Positions 34,895-44,183 of a DNA stretch of 64,000 nucleotides are shown piece after piece (the first letter of the stretch is position 1; each line of letters opens with the position of its first letter). Location: positions 248,001 to 312,000 of the forward strand of contig NZ_LIVZ01000001.1 of assembly GCF_001905845.1 (NCBI RefSeq), written 5' to 3'. Both the position numbers and the translations under genes were made by a program. The stretch is from Streptomyces sp. TSRI0107 (GTDB taxonomy: Bacteria > Actinomycetota > Actinomycetes > Streptomycetales > Streptomycetaceae). A model generated the notes under the pieces. It saw nothing but the letters and a program-made list of their open reading frames with translations, did not search any database and was not told the origin of the DNA.

Positions 34895-36588
34895 CCCACG
34901 ACCACGACCTGGAGCTCCGCCCGACGGCCGCCCAGACGGAGGCCGCGCTGAACCCTCCCCCCGGCCGCAACGGCGGAGACCTGGTCGTGGAGACCCTGGC
35001 CGGGCTGGGCGCGACCACCGTCTTCGGCCTGCCCGGCCAGCACGCCCTCGGCATGTTCGACGCCCTGCGCCGCTCCGACCTCCGGTACATCGGCCTGCGG
35101 GTCGAGAACAACGCCGGGTTCGCGGCGGACGCGTACGGGCGGATCACCGGCGAGGCGGCCCCGCTGCTGCTGTCCACCGGCCCCGGCGCGCTGACCTCGC
35201 TCGCCGCGCTCCAGGAGGCGGCGGCGGCCTCGGCGCCCGTCCTCGCGATCAGCAGCCAGGTCCCGACGGCCGGCCTGGGCGGCGGCCGCCACGGCTACCT
35301 GCACGAACTCCCCGACCAGTCCGCCTCGTTCCGGGGCGTGGTGAAGTCGGTCCACACCGTGCGCACCCAGTCCCAGATCCCGTCCGCGATCGCCGCCGCC
35401 TGGAAGTCCGCGCTGACCGCCCCGCACGGACCCGTCTGGGTGGAGATCCCGCAGGACGTGCTCCTCGCCGGGACGCACCTGCCGGTGGTGACCGCCGTGG
35501 ACGCCACCCCCGAGGACCTGCCGCCGCGCCCCGAACTGACCGCCGTCGCCGCCGACATGCTGTCGAAGGCGGCCCGCCCGGCGATCATCGCGGGCGGCGG
35601 AGTGGTCCGCGCGGACGCCTCCCGCAAGCTGCTGCAGCTCGCCGAACGCCTCCAGGCGCCGGTCGTCACCACCCCCGGCGGCAAGGGCGCCTTCCCCTGG
35701 GAGCACCCGCTCTCCCTCCAGTCCTGGCTGGAGGACCGGTACACGACGGACTTCCTGGAGGACGCCGACGTCCTGCTCGTCGTCGGCTCCGGACTCGGCG
35801 AACTCTCCTCCAACTACCACACGTTCAAGCCGCGCGGCCGGGTGATCCAGATCGAGGCCGACCTCGGCAAGCTGGAGTCCAACCACCCGGCGCTCGGCAT
35901 CCACGCGGATGCCTGGCTGGCGTTGCAGGCACTGCTGGAGACGGTGGGGGAGCGGACCGACGCGACGGCCGAGGAGCGGGTGCGGGAGCTGCTGCGGCGG
36001 GTCCGCGAGCGCATCGACGCGCAGGAACTCACCCTGGAACAGAACCTGCTGGCGTCGATCCGCCGGGCGCTCCCCGCGTCCTCCCCGTCCTTCTGGGACA
36101 TGACGATCCTCGCCTACTGGGCGTGGTCCGCCTTCGACGCCAAGGGCCCCAACACCCTGCACTCCGCCCAGGGCGCGGGCGGCCTCGGCTACGGCTTCCC
36201 GGCCGCCCTCGGCGCGGCGGCGGCCGACCCGACCACGCCGGTCCTCGCGGTGTCCGGCGACGGCGGCGCGCTGTACTCCATCGCCGAGCTGGCCACGGCC
36301 CGCCAGTACGACCTGAACGTCACCTGGCTGATCGTCGACGACGGGGGTTACGGCATCCTCCGCGAGTACATGACGGACGCCTTCGGCCAGGCGACGGCGA
36401 CGGAACTGGCCCGGCCGGACTACGTGGCCCTCGCCGAGTCGTTCGGCGTCCCGGGAGTCCGTACGACCCCCGAGACCCTGGAGGCGGACCTGGCGAAGGC
36501 GTTCGCCACGCCGGGCCCCTCCGTCGTCGTACTCCCCGCGGTCCTGCGGATGTTCGCGCCGACGCATCTGGGCGGCGCGGAGCGGTAA
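34891..36588 (+). CDS. Thiamine-diphosphate-dependent decarboxylase/synthase (2-ketoarginine decarboxylase-like?)
   Basis: A 565-residue enzyme of the acetolactate synthase/pyruvate decarboxylase superfamily with PYR (about 25-195), central (about 215-350) and PP (about 400-545) domains. Glu72 in [16 protein letters not shown] is the ThDP-activating glutamate. The cofactor motif is [19 protein letters not shown] near 455, ending [10 protein letters not shown] in place of the usual NNxxYG. Starting at GTG 34891 it overlaps the ureohydrolase stop by 4 bp. A biosynthetic acetolactate synthase is unlikely in this operon. Decarboxylation of 2-ketoarginine, as by P. aeruginosa AruI in the arginine transaminase route, would produce the precursor of guanidinobutyrate. 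This is inference. Confidence 0.85.
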   Translation: MTHDHDLELRPTAAQTEAALNPPPGRNGGDLVVETLAGLGATTVFGLPGQHALGMFDALRRSDLRYIGLRVENNAGFAADAYGRITGEAAPLLLSTGPGALTSLAALQEAAAASAPVLAISSQVPTAGLGGGRHGYLHELPDQSASFRGVVKSVHTVRTQSQIPSAIAAAWKSALTAPHGPVWVEIPQDVLLAGTHLPVVTAVDATPEDLPPRPELTAVAADMLSKAARPAIIAGGGVVRADASRKLLQLAERLQAPVVTTPGGKGAFPWEHPLSLQSWLEDRYTTDFLEDADVLLVVGSGLGELSSNYHTFKPRGRVIQIEADLGKLESNHPALGIHADAWLALQALLETVGERTDATAEERVRELLRRVRERIDAQELTLEQNLLASIRRALPASSPSFWDMTILAYWAWSAFDAKGPNTLHSAQGAGGLGYGFPAALGAAAADPTTPVLAVSGDGGALYSIAELATARQYDLNVTWLIVDDGGYGILREYMTDAFGQATATELARPDYVALAESFGVPGVRTTPETLEADLAKAFATPGPSVVVLPAVLRMFAPTHLGGAER

Positions 36589-36623
36589 CCTCCGGCTTAG
36601 CCGTCGCGCCGGAGGAGGCGGGT

Positions 36624-37265
36624 GTGTCCGTCCGCTACTACCTGTACATCAGTGACGCCAAGGTCGACATGCTGCTCTCGCAGGTCGACCCGGCGTACGA
36701 CCGCAAGCGGGTCACCGAGTTCAGCGTCGGGGTGACGATGGCGGGTGCGAAGCGCAGCGTGGAGTCCGCGGCACCCGATCGGGTGAACCGGCTGGAGCGG
36801 GTGGTTCGGCACCTGGAGGACCACGCCGACCTCGGCACGGTGGACGAGCCGGGGCAGTACGTGCACGGCGTGCTGCCCATGCAGTGGGCGGCGCTCGGCG
36901 ACGACACCCTCTACTTCGGCGGCCGCACCGAGCGGACCGTCGTCGGGCTGGGCGGCTCGGCGGGCCACGCGCTGGGCACCGTCCCGGGCGAGGCCCCGCC
37001 GCGGGACCGGCTCAGTGCCTCCCTGCCGCTCGTCCTGCTTACCCGGCTCGCCGCCCTCGCCGCGCAGGACGGCACCGCCGACGCGGACCCCGACGCCCTG
37101 GCCTCGGTCCTCCACGCCAACGGGGCGCTGCGCGGCCCGGCGATGACGGTGGAGTTCGCCGCCAAGCGGCTGCTGCACGGACCGTGCCCCTACCCCGAGT
37201 TCTTCCCGGACCGCGCCATGAGCGTGCTGCTGGGCAGCCCGCTGTACGTCGCCCTGGTCGACTGA
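36624..37265 (+). CDS. Uncharacterised actinobacterial protein (DUF7019 / SAVMC3_10250-like)
   Basis: A 213-residue soluble protein beginning SVRYYLYISDAKVDMLLSQV, a start I associate with an uncharacterised family labelled SAVMC3_10250 or DUF7019; the match is from memory. The rest shows a hydrophilic helical section (NRLERVVRHLEDH), a beta segment (QYVHGVLPMQWAALGDDTLYFGGR) and a helical C-terminus. No signal or membrane segment is present. GTG 36624 follows GGAGGAGG by five bases. The gap to the ThDP gene is 35 bp and to the next gene 1 bp, so it may be read through from the cassette or belong to the next pair. Confidence 0.72.
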   Translation: MSVRYYLYISDAKVDMLLSQVDPAYDRKRVTEFSVGVTMAGAKRSVESAAPDRVNRLERVVRHLEDHADLGTVDEPGQYVHGVLPMQWAALGDDTLYFGGRTERTVVGLGGSAGHALGTVPGEAPPRDRLSASLPLVLLTRLAALAAQDGTADADPDALASVLHANGALRGPAMTVEFAAKRLLHGPCPYPEFFPDRAMSVLLGSPLYVALVD

Positions 37266-37266
37266 C

Positions 37267-37983
37267 ATGTGGCGGAATTCCGGGCCGAACCCCGCGGAAC
37301 TGGTCCGTGCCACGTCCGACGTCATCACCGACCTGGCGCTCCACCCGCTGACGCTGGACCTCGACCGCCGGGGCGCGCTGATCACGGCCACGATGGACGA
37401 GACCGCGCTGGAGACCCGCAGCCGTGGCCCGTACGGCCCCGACAACCTGCCCCCGGAAGCCCTCGGCACGGCCGACGACGTCCTGCTGCGGTGGAGGTCG
37501 GGACTGGAACGCCCCGAGTTCACCGTCGAGGGCGGCGGAGCGTGGCCCGTACTGCTGGTGACCCTGCCGGCGAGCCGGGTCCGGGTGCGCTACGTCGTCC
37601 CGGAGGACGCCCCGCCCGTCTACCGGCCCGACCCCGGCAACGGATCCATGAGCGGCGGCATCAGGATGACGCTCCGGTACCTGGCCGACGCGCTGGACCT
37701 GCTGAACCGCCGCACCGGACCGCCCGTCGCCCTGACCCTCTCCTACCCGGACGACCCGCGCTACGAGGAGTACATCGCCGGGCTCGACGGGGACGCCCTG
37801 GATCTCGTCCCGCCCGTCGTCGCCCACTTCGAACTCGACGGCAGCCGCCTCAGGGCGCGGGATCGTGCCGCGCTCGGCGACGCCCTGCGCCGGGTCCTCG
37901 ACGGCGGCTGGAACGTGGAACCGCTCGGTCCGCACGGCCTCACCTGCCGGTTCGGCTGGGCCCGGCTCCGGTACGGCGGGTGA
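37267..37983 (+). CDS. Hypothetical protein of unknown function
   Basis: A 238-residue soluble protein. I do not recognise a family. Visible are a basic-hydrophobic N-terminus (DVITDLALHPLTLDLDRRGALI), a central RVRVRYVVPEDAPP strand region, and a C-terminal HFELDGSRLRARDRAALGDALRR. The ATG at 37267 is 1 bp past the stop of the upstream gene, which points to translational coupling. It is convergent, 16 bp apart, with the FHA-kinase gene, so the two transcripts could overlap at their ends. Confidence 0.65.
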   Translation: MWRNSGPNPAELVRATSDVITDLALHPLTLDLDRRGALITATMDETALETRSRGPYGPDNLPPEALGTADDVLLRWRSGLERPEFTVEGGGAWPVLLVTLPASRVRVRYVVPEDAPPVYRPDPGNGSMSGGIRMTLRYLADALDLLNRRTGPPVALTLSYPDDPRYEEYIAGLDGDALDLVPPVVAHFELDGSRLRARDRAALGDALRRVLDGGWNVEPLGPHGLTCRFGWARLRYGG

Positions 37984-37999
37984 CCAGCCGTACGGCGGA

Positions 38000-39217
38000 C
38001 TACCAGGCGTCCCGCAGCGCCGCCGCCAGTTCCTCCGCCCGGCGCACCGTGATGTCCGGGGTGTCGACGAGCGCCTCGTCCAGGACCCGCGCCAGCCGGT
38101 CCGGCACCGCCGGCTCGCGCTCCCTGACCGGCACGACCGGCTCGCGCAGCGCCACCGCCACCGGGTCCCGGTCCGGCGGGAAGTCGCGCGGGGTGGCGCC
38201 GGTCAGCAGCCAGTACAGACAGGCCGCCGTCGCCCAGACGTCCACCTCGGGCCCGGCGTACTTGAAGCGGAGCAGCTGGGTGCGCGGCGTGAAGGGGATC
38301 GTGCCGCCCATCGCGCCCGTCCTGGTGTGCCCGGACAGCCCCGCCAGCTCGAACGCCTTGGCCAGCCCGAAGTCGGCGAGCCTGACCCGCGGCCACTGCT
38401 GCCCGGCCGGTTCCGCGAGCAGGATGTTCGCGGGCTTCACATCGCGGTGCACCAGCCCGCGCACCACACCGGCCGCGCCCTCGGGGCGCAGCACCGCCCG
38501 GTGCGCGTGGTCCAGCGCCGACAGCACCTGCCGCACGACCGGCACGGCCTCGCCGGGCGGGACCCTGCCGCCGTGCCGGGCGGCGAACTGTTCGAGTGTG
38601 CCGCCGGGACAGTACGCGTAGGCGAGGAAGAACCCGTCGGGCCGCTCACCGCTGTCCCGTACACCGACGATGTGCGGGTGCCGCAGCGCCCGGATGCTCT
38701 CCACCTCCCGGCGGAACGCGAACCGCGCGCTCTCCCCGAGCATCCCGTCGAACGGCACGTGCTTCAGCGCGACGAGGTCCCCGGTGTCCAGGTGCCGGGC
38801 CAGACGGACGACCCCCTGGGAGCCGCGGCCCAGTTCGCCGAGGACTTCGTAGCCGTCGAACTCCGGGTGCGCCTCGTCGCGCGTGTCCCCGTCGGGCCCG
38901 CGTTCCTCCTCGACCGTGATCCGCAGCCGTACGTCCCCGATCCGGATCTCGTCCCCAGGGGCCACCGGGTGCTCGGTGAGCCGGTCCAGGCGGCGGCCGT
39001 TGACGTGGGTGCCGTAGCTGCTGCCCAGGTCGCGCAGGCGGACGTGGGGCGGGTCGATGTCGAGGCGGCAGTGGCGCCGGGACACCGAGCGGTGCCGGTC
39101 GCCGACGCGGATGGCGCACCCGTCCGCGCGGCCGACCTCGCAGGTGGCCGCCGCGCGGTAGACGTACGAGGTCCGCGCGGCGCCGGCCGTCACGACGACC
39201 GTCACCCGCGCGGTCAC
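38000..39217 (-). CDS. FHA domain-Ser/Thr protein kinase fusion
   Basis: A 405-residue cytoplasmic kinase. An N-terminal FHA domain (about 1-105) shows GR (29-30), SVSRRHC (44-50) and SSYGTHVNG (66-74), a phosphothreonine-binding module. The Hanks-type kinase domain (about 123-395) has the loop GELGRGSQGVV, Lys152 in ALKHV, the catalytic HRDVKPAN (Asp259) and DFG (282-284). Unlike many PknB-class kinases it has no membrane segment or PASTA repeats. The GTG start at 39217 overlaps the stop of the upstream kinase/WD40 gene by 4 bp (GTGA), so the two are translationally coupled. Its FHA could bind the partner's phosphosites. Confidence 0.9.
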   Translation of the reverse strand: MTARVTVVVTAGAARTSYVYRAAATCEVGRADGCAIRVGDRHRSVSRRHCRLDIDPPHVRLRDLGSSYGTHVNGRRLDRLTEHPVAPGDEIRIGDVRLRITVEEERGPDGDTRDEAHPEFDGYEVLGELGRGSQGVVRLARHLDTGDLVALKHVPFDGMLGESARFAFRREVESIRALRHPHIVGVRDSGERPDGFFLAYAYCPGGTLEQFAARHGGRVPPGEAVPVVRQVLSALDHAHRAVLRPEGAAGVVRGLVHRDVKPANILLAEPAGQQWPRVRLADFGLAKAFELAGLSGHTRTGAMGGTIPFTPRTQLLRFKYAGPEVDVWATAACLYWLLTGATPRDFPPDRDPVAVALREPVVPVREREPAVPDRLARVLDEALVDTPDITVRRAEELAAALRDAW

Positions 39218-42200
39218 GACTCGCTCCCGGCGGCGCGGGCCCCGAAGTCGAAGTCCCAGTCCAGCACCCAGAGACGGATCGCGGGCCGGGCGTCGGCGGT
39301 CACCGCGTAGCGGCCGTCGGCGGTGAGGACGGCCGACGTGACCATCTCGGGATGCGGGTCGAGGGTGTGCGCGCAGGTGCCGGTGCGGACGTCCCACAGG
39401 CGCGGCACCCGGTCGGAGCCGACCGTCAGCACATGGCGGCCGTCGGGCGTCACGTCGAACACGTGGCTGTGGACGGGGAGTTCGCACAGGGTGCGGCCGG
39501 TCTCCGGGTCCCACACCTCGACCGTGCCCGGACCGCACGTCACGGCGGTGCGGGCGTCCGCGCTCAGCGCCAGGGTGTCGTGGTGGTACGTGGCCCTGCT
39601 GTGCACCTGCCGGCGGGTGCGCACGTCCCACACCGTCGCCCGCCCCGCGTCGTTGACGAGGAGACGGCGGCCGTCCGGGCTGAACCTGACGGTGCCGGAG
39701 CCGAACCCGACGGGAAAGCGGAGCAGCGGCATCCCGGTGGCCGTGCGCCACAGGGTGCCGGAGTGGTCCTCGGCGGCGATCGACACGGCGTGCTTCCCGT
39801 CGTCGCTGAGCCGGACCGCGTGCACCCGCCCCTCGGGCCCCAGCATCGTACGGACCCGGCGGGGCGCTCCCCGCGAACCCAGCCGCCACAAGGACAGCGC
39901 CCCGTCGTCGTCCCCGACCATCGCCAGCGTCCCGGCCCGGTCGACGCTGACGCACTTGACCCGGCCACCCCCGTTCCCGGCCAGAGTGCCCCGCCGGGTG
40001 CCGGTCTCCAGGTCCCAGACGTGGGCGGTGCCCGACCAGTCCGCGGTGACGGCGAGGCGGCTGTCGGCGGTGAGCAGCACGGTGTGCGGCGCGCCCGCCC
40101 GTTCGGGGAAGGCGTGCATCTCGCCGGTCTGGACTTCCCAGGCCCGTACGACCCCGTCGCCGCCGCCGGTGACCATCACCTCCCCGTCGGGGCTGAGGGC
40201 GAGGGTGACCCGCCGGGTGAAGGTGAAGGTGCCGCCGCGCAGTTCCCAGCGGCGCCAGATGCCGAGCAGGCCGGTCTGCCGGGCTCCGGCGAGGCGGCCC
40301 AGCCCGGACCACGCCTCGCGCACCGCGCGGTGCCGCTCGTAGCCGGGCACCGCGCGGGCCGCCCGCACCAGTGCGGCGGCATCCGCCGCACTGCCCTGCC
40401 CCGCCAGCTCCTCCGCCCGCTCCAGCAGGCGCCGGACGCGGGTCTCGTCGTCGTCCAGGGCGGCGGCGTGGCGCGGCCGGGCGTAGCTCCAGCCGGCGCG
40501 GAAGCCGAGTGGGGGCAGGTGGTGGACCTGGATGCCGCCCCGGTCGTCGCCGAGCACCGCGATCCGGCCGTCGCCGCTGAGCCGCAGGCACCGCTGCCCC
40601 ACCAGGGGCATGCCGTCCGGCCGGGTGCCGAGCGTGCGCAGACAGCGGCCCGAGTCCGTCTCCCACACGCGCAGCGGCTGGTCCGTTCCCCCGCGCGGCA
40701 CGGAGACGGCGATCCGGGCGTCCGCGCTCACCTTCACCGCCTGATGGGAGTTCAGCCCGCTGGGCACGGTGCGGCGGGTCCGGTCGGACCGGGTCTCCCA
40801 GACGTGCATCGTCCCCGCGAGTCCGCGCACCAGCAGGGCGTGCTCGGCACCCGGGCCGAGGGCGAGCGCGCTGATGCCGGTGAGGTGCCCGTCCCGGGAC
40901 CGGACGAGCTGGTGCAGGGGCCGGCCGCGGGCCACGTCCCAGACGGCGACGGTGCCGTCCTCCGGCGCGGCCGTCACCACCAGGCCGGAGTCCCCGGAGA
41001 CCGCCACGTCGTACACGGCGGCGGGCCGGTGACGCACCTCCGGATCGACCCGGCCGGTACGGATGTCGCCCTTCTGGTACGGCGTAGCGGGATGGGTCAG
41101 TTCCCGCAGCAGCCGCCCGCTCCGGGTGTCCCACACCTGGACGTGCCCTTCGTGGCAGCCCAGCACGGCGGTGCCGGCGTCGTTCAGCGCGACGGCGGTC
41201 ACGGTCGACGGCGGGGCGGTGAGGGTGCGCAGCAGGTCACGGCGGGTCAGGTCCCAGACCTCGACCGGCTCGTCCCGGCGTACCACCAGCGCGGACGTAC
41301 CGTCCCCGGACACGGCCGCATGCGTGACCTCGCCCGCGCCGCGGACCAGTTCGTGGCGCGGCCGCCGCTCGGCGGGCGCCCAGACCAGGACCCGCCCGTC
41401 CGCGCCGCCGCTGACCGCGACCGTGCCGTCGGCGTTCACGGCGAGGGCGGTCACCGCGCCCTCGTGGCCGTCCAGGCGTACGGCCTCCGGGCGCGGCTCA
41501 CGCCGGGTCAGCTCCGCGCGGGCCGCCCGCACTTCGGGGACGTCGGGCGCGTCGGCCAGCAGGGCGCGGGCGGTGTCGTCGTCACCGCGCTCCACGTGGA
41601 CGAGCCCGAGCAGCGGGTCCGTCTCCCCGTGCCCGCCCGTCAGGGAGCGGGCCGTGGTCAGCATCGCCACGACCTGATCGTCGGAGAGCAGGCCCCGCCG
41701 CCAGCGGTACACGGCCCAGTTGTAGACCGTGGGCGGGTGGTGCGGGTCGGCGTCCGAGGCCCGGCGCCACAGTTCCTCCGCCTCCTCCGCGCGGCCCAGG
41801 TCGAGCAGGGACAGCGCCTGGTTGGACAGCCCGTCGGCGAGCAGCCGGGGCCCGTGGGGCGGGGTGCGGGGATACGGGCCGCCGGCGGACTCCTCGTACA
41901 CCTTCGTCACCGCCTCGGCCACCTCGTCGAGGCGTTGCGGACGGCGTGCCGGATCCGGCTCGAAGCACCGCCGCAGCAGCTCGGCGAGTGCGGCGGGCAT
42001 GGGCGGCGTCCACGGCCGGCGCCCGGCCAGCAGGGCGTCGAACTCCTCGGGCGCCGCCTGCCCCAGGTCCCAGTCCCGGCCGCCCGCGAACAGTTCCAGG
42101 ACGCACAGCGCCCAGGACCAGACGTCGGTCGCGGGGGTGAGCCCGACCTGCGGGTCGTAGCGCGCGAGGGCCTGCTCGGGGGAGCAGTACGCCCTCGTCT

Positions 42201-42750
42201 GCCCGCCGTAGCGCGCCCCGGACGTCTCCGTGTCGTAGGCGCGGGCGATCCCGAAGTCGGTGACCTTGGCGGTCCAGCCGTCGTCGACGTCGACCATCAC
42301 GTTGGCCGGTTTGACGTCCTGGTGGACCAGTCCGGCCTCGTGGGCGTGGTGGATGCCCCAGGCGGTCTGCACCGCCAGGTCCAGCAGCCGGGCGAGGCCG
42401 CTGTCGTCGCCCTCGTACAGCCGCCGTCCGCTCAGCAGTTCGGCCAGGGATCCGCCGTCCACCCACTCGGCGAACACGCACGGATGTTCGTCGACGCGGC
42501 GGACGTACACGCAGTTGACGACGTTCGGATGCGGGCCGAGGCCGACCCAGGTGCCGGCCTCCCGCTCGAAGCGGGCGCGGCGGGCGAGCGTGTCCGTGCG
42601 GTCGGGTCTGGGCACCTTGACCGCGAGATCCGTGTTCCAGGCGCGGTGCCGGACCCGGTACACCAGGCCCATTCCGCCGCTCTCCACGAGGTCGAGCACT
42701 TCGTACAGCCCGAGAAGGACCGCCCCACGCCGCCAGCCCACCTGCTTCAT
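39214..42750 (-). CDS. Large Ser/Thr kinase with TPR-like region and about 15 WD40 repeats
   Basis: A 1178-residue multidomain signalling protein. Kinase domain residues about 14-285: loop ESGGMGLVY, Lys45, catalytic-loop HQDVKPAN (Gln for the Arg of HRD; Asp145 retained), DFGIAR at 165. A TPR-like stretch covers about 305-415 (LSNQALSLLDLGRAEEAEEL). Two groups of WD units follow, seven at about 425-745 and about eight at 845-1165, separated by a helical linker that again looks TPR-like. ATG 42750 is used; TTG 42786 is the alternative. No Shine-Dalgarno is present, and TTGTCA upstream could drive a leaderless transcript. Followed by the FHA-kinase with 4-bp overlap. Confidence 0.88.
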   Translation of the reverse strand: MKQVGWRRGAVLLGLYEVLDLVESGGMGLVYRVRHRAWNTDLAVKVPRPDRTDTLARRARFEREAGTWVGLGPHPNVVNCVYVRRVDEHPCVFAEWVDGGSLAELLSGRRLYEGDDSGLARLLDLAVQTAWGIHHAHEAGLVHQDVKPANVMVDVDDGWTAKVTDFGIARAYDTETSGARYGGQTRAYCSPEQALARYDPQVGLTPATDVWSWALCVLELFAGGRDWDLGQAAPEEFDALLAGRRPWTPPMPAALAELLRRCFEPDPARRPQRLDEVAEAVTKVYEESAGGPYPRTPPHGPRLLADGLSNQALSLLDLGRAEEAEELWRRASDADPHHPPTVYNWAVYRWRRGLLSDDQVVAMLTTARSLTGGHGETDPLLGLVHVERGDDDTARALLADAPDVPEVRAARAELTRREPRPEAVRLDGHEGAVTALAVNADGTVAVSGGADGRVLVWAPAERRPRHELVRGAGEVTHAAVSGDGTSALVVRRDEPVEVWDLTRRDLLRTLTAPPSTVTAVALNDAGTAVLGCHEGHVQVWDTRSGRLLRELTHPATPYQKGDIRTGRVDPEVRHRPAAVYDVAVSGDSGLVVTAAPEDGTVAVWDVARGRPLHQLVRSRDGHLTGISALALGPGAEHALLVRGLAGTMHVWETRSDRTRRTVPSGLNSHQAVKVSADARIAVSVPRGGTDQPLRVWETDSGRCLRTLGTRPDGMPLVGQRCLRLSGDGRIAVLGDDRGGIQVHHLPPLGFRAGWSYARPRHAAALDDDETRVRRLLERAEELAGQGSAADAAALVRAARAVPGYERHRAVREAWSGLGRLAGARQTGLLGIWRRWELRGGTFTFTRRVTLALSPDGEVMVTGGGDGVVRAWEVQTGEMHAFPERAGAPHTVLLTADSRLAVTADWSGTAHVWDLETGTRRGTLAGNGGGRVKCVSVDRAGTLAMVGDDDGALSLWRLGSRGAPRRVRTMLGPEGRVHAVRLSDDGKHAVSIAAEDHSGTLWRTATGMPLLRFPVGFGSGTVRFSPDGRRLLVNDAGRATVWDVRTRRQVHSRATYHHDTLALSADARTAVTCGPGTVEVWDPETGRTLCELPVHSHVFDVTPDGRHVLTVGSDRVPRLWDVRTGTCAHTLDPHPEMVTSAVLTADGRYAVTADARPAIRLWVLDWDFDFGARAAGSES

Positions 42751-42789
42751 GGGACAAAAGTGGCGTGGGGCGACGGGCTTTGACAACCG

Positions 42790-43593
42790 CTACCAGATCG
42801 CCTCGACCCACTCCGGGTGGTCGATGAACGGGTTCCGGTTGCCCTGGTAGCTGTCGTAGATGACCTCGTTGCGGCGCTCCTCGAAGGCGTCCGGCGGGTC
42901 CTCGGCGCTCCACTGCTTGAGGACCGAGATCCGGCCGTGGTAGGGGACGCTGCCGTTGCTGGTGGAGTCGTTGGCCTCCAGGTCGGGCCAGCTGTCGTCG
43001 CCCTCGTAGCGGACGGCCATGTAGAGGACCATCCGGGCCACGTCGCCCTTGACGGCGTCGCGCGGCTCGAAGGAGTTGGAGTCGGTCAGGCTGCCACCGG
43101 AGTTGGTGAACGAGCTGCCGCCGTTGTCGAAGTCCTTGTTGCCGCGGATGGAGTTGACCTGCACGTCCTCCGCACGCAGATGGTGCAGGTCGGTGCCCGG
43201 CCCCGCGGAGGTGCCGAAGTCGCCGTGCGACTGTGCCCACACGTGCTCACGGTTCCAGTTGCCGGTGCTGCCCCCGTTGAGGGACTTGCTGCGGGAGATG
43301 CCGCTGTACAGCAGGATGACGTTGGCGCTGTTCCTCGGGTCCTGGTCGGTGACCTTCAGCGCGTTCCAGACGGCCGAGTACGAGATGGTCGTCTGATCGC
43401 TGATGATCGTGTGCAGGGAGTCCTTCAGCGCCGTACCGCTCTTGCCGATCGCGTCGGCGTAGTACGTGTCGTCGTACGCCGTGGTCGTCGCCGCGGCGGG
43501 GGCTGCGGTGAGGGCGGGAGTGGTCAGGCCGACCAGAACGGCGGCCGTGGCGAGCGCCACTGACTTCCAGCGGCGGAGGGGTGTCGCCGGCAT
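42790..43593 (-). CDS. Secreted endonuclease I (EndA/NucM family)
   Basis: A 267-residue exported DNA/RNA nuclease. A signal peptide spans about residues 1-36. The beta-beta-alpha-metal nuclease core is visible as NWNREHVWAQSHG with catalytic His117 and Asn/Glu ligands, DLHHLRAEDVQVNSIRGNKDF, and a downstream KGDVARMVLYMAVRY helix typical of Endonuclease_1. ATG 43593 follows GGGA; the in-frame ATG at 43605 is an alternative. It lies 40 bp upstream of the kinase pair on the same strand, but its extracellular role (nucleic acid scavenging) looks unrelated. Confidence 0.92.
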   Translation of the reverse strand: MPATPLRRWKSVALATAAVLVGLTTPALTAAPAAATTTAYDDTYYADAIGKSGTALKDSLHTIISDQTTISYSAVWNALKVTDQDPRNSANVILLYSGISRSKSLNGGSTGNWNREHVWAQSHGDFGTSAGPGTDLHHLRAEDVQVNSIRGNKDFDNGGSSFTNSGGSLTDSNSFEPRDAVKGDVARMVLYMAVRYEGDDSWPDLEANDSTSNGSVPYHGRISVLKQWSAEDPPDAFEERRNEVIYDSYQGNRNPFIDHPEWVEAIW

Positions 43594-43721
43594 GTGGGGT
43601 CCCATCTACGCGGGTTGAATGAAGGCGGCAGAGGGAGGGTGTCATGGACATGTTGGCGATTGGGTGACGTTGAGGTGTCGGGTTGATGACGGGATCCACG
43701 TCCGTGTCCGCGCCGGCAGGA

Positions 43722-44183
43722 TCAGCAGGGCCCTTCCCGCACGTCCACCGTGAGCGTGACGGTCGCGTCGAGCATCAGCTCCGGTTCCGGCTGGGGTGGG
43801 GACACGGTCAGGCAGTAGGAGGTGCCGACGTCCTTCGTCCCGGCCTCGAAGGTCGTCGAGTCGATCTCCTCGACGCTCACGAGCGGGATCTCGGGCGCGT
43901 CATCCGCCTCCTCGACGGCTTCCTGGATCAGGTCCTCGTACCCGATGGAGAAGCCGAGGATCCTCTGCGGCTCCGCCTCCAGGCGCTGCTCGGCCTCCCG
44001 CACGGCGTCCCGGAACTCGCCCTCACTCCACTGCGAGCTGTCGTGGAGGTGGTACATGTACGCGATCACTCCCACAACGGTCAGCACGATCAACGCGAGC
44101 CCGATGGGGTTCCTCGGGTTGTAGACGAAGCGGGTGCCGCGCTCGCGGAGGAATACCGGCTCGTCGTTGTCGTGTCCGCTCAC
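43722..44183 (-). CDS. Hypothetical single-pass membrane protein
   Basis: A 153-residue protein with one membrane helix (about residues 27-46, IGLALIVLTVVGVIAYMYHL) after a short cytoplasmic part and a soluble, acidic C-terminal domain rich in Glu/Pro, with two Cys (CLTVSPP and the final C). I do not recognise a family. Its ATG overlaps the stop of the DUF397 gene by 4 bp, so it is the third gene of the XRE/DUF397 operon and may be the regulated output of the module. Confidence 0.65.
   Translation of the reverse strand: MSGHDNDEPVFLRERGTRFVYNPRNPIGLALIVLTVVGVIAYMYHLHDSSQWSEGEFRDAVREAEQRLEAEPQRILGFSIGYEDLIQEAVEEADDAPEIPLVSVEEIDSTTFEAGTKDVGTSYCLTVSPPQPEPELMLDATVTLTVDVREGPC

Noticed and set aside
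39352..42783. Long open frame antisense to the WD40 kinase
   Set aside because: Composition is low-complexity Ala/Arg/Gly/Pro and the sense strand encodes full kinase and WD motifs.
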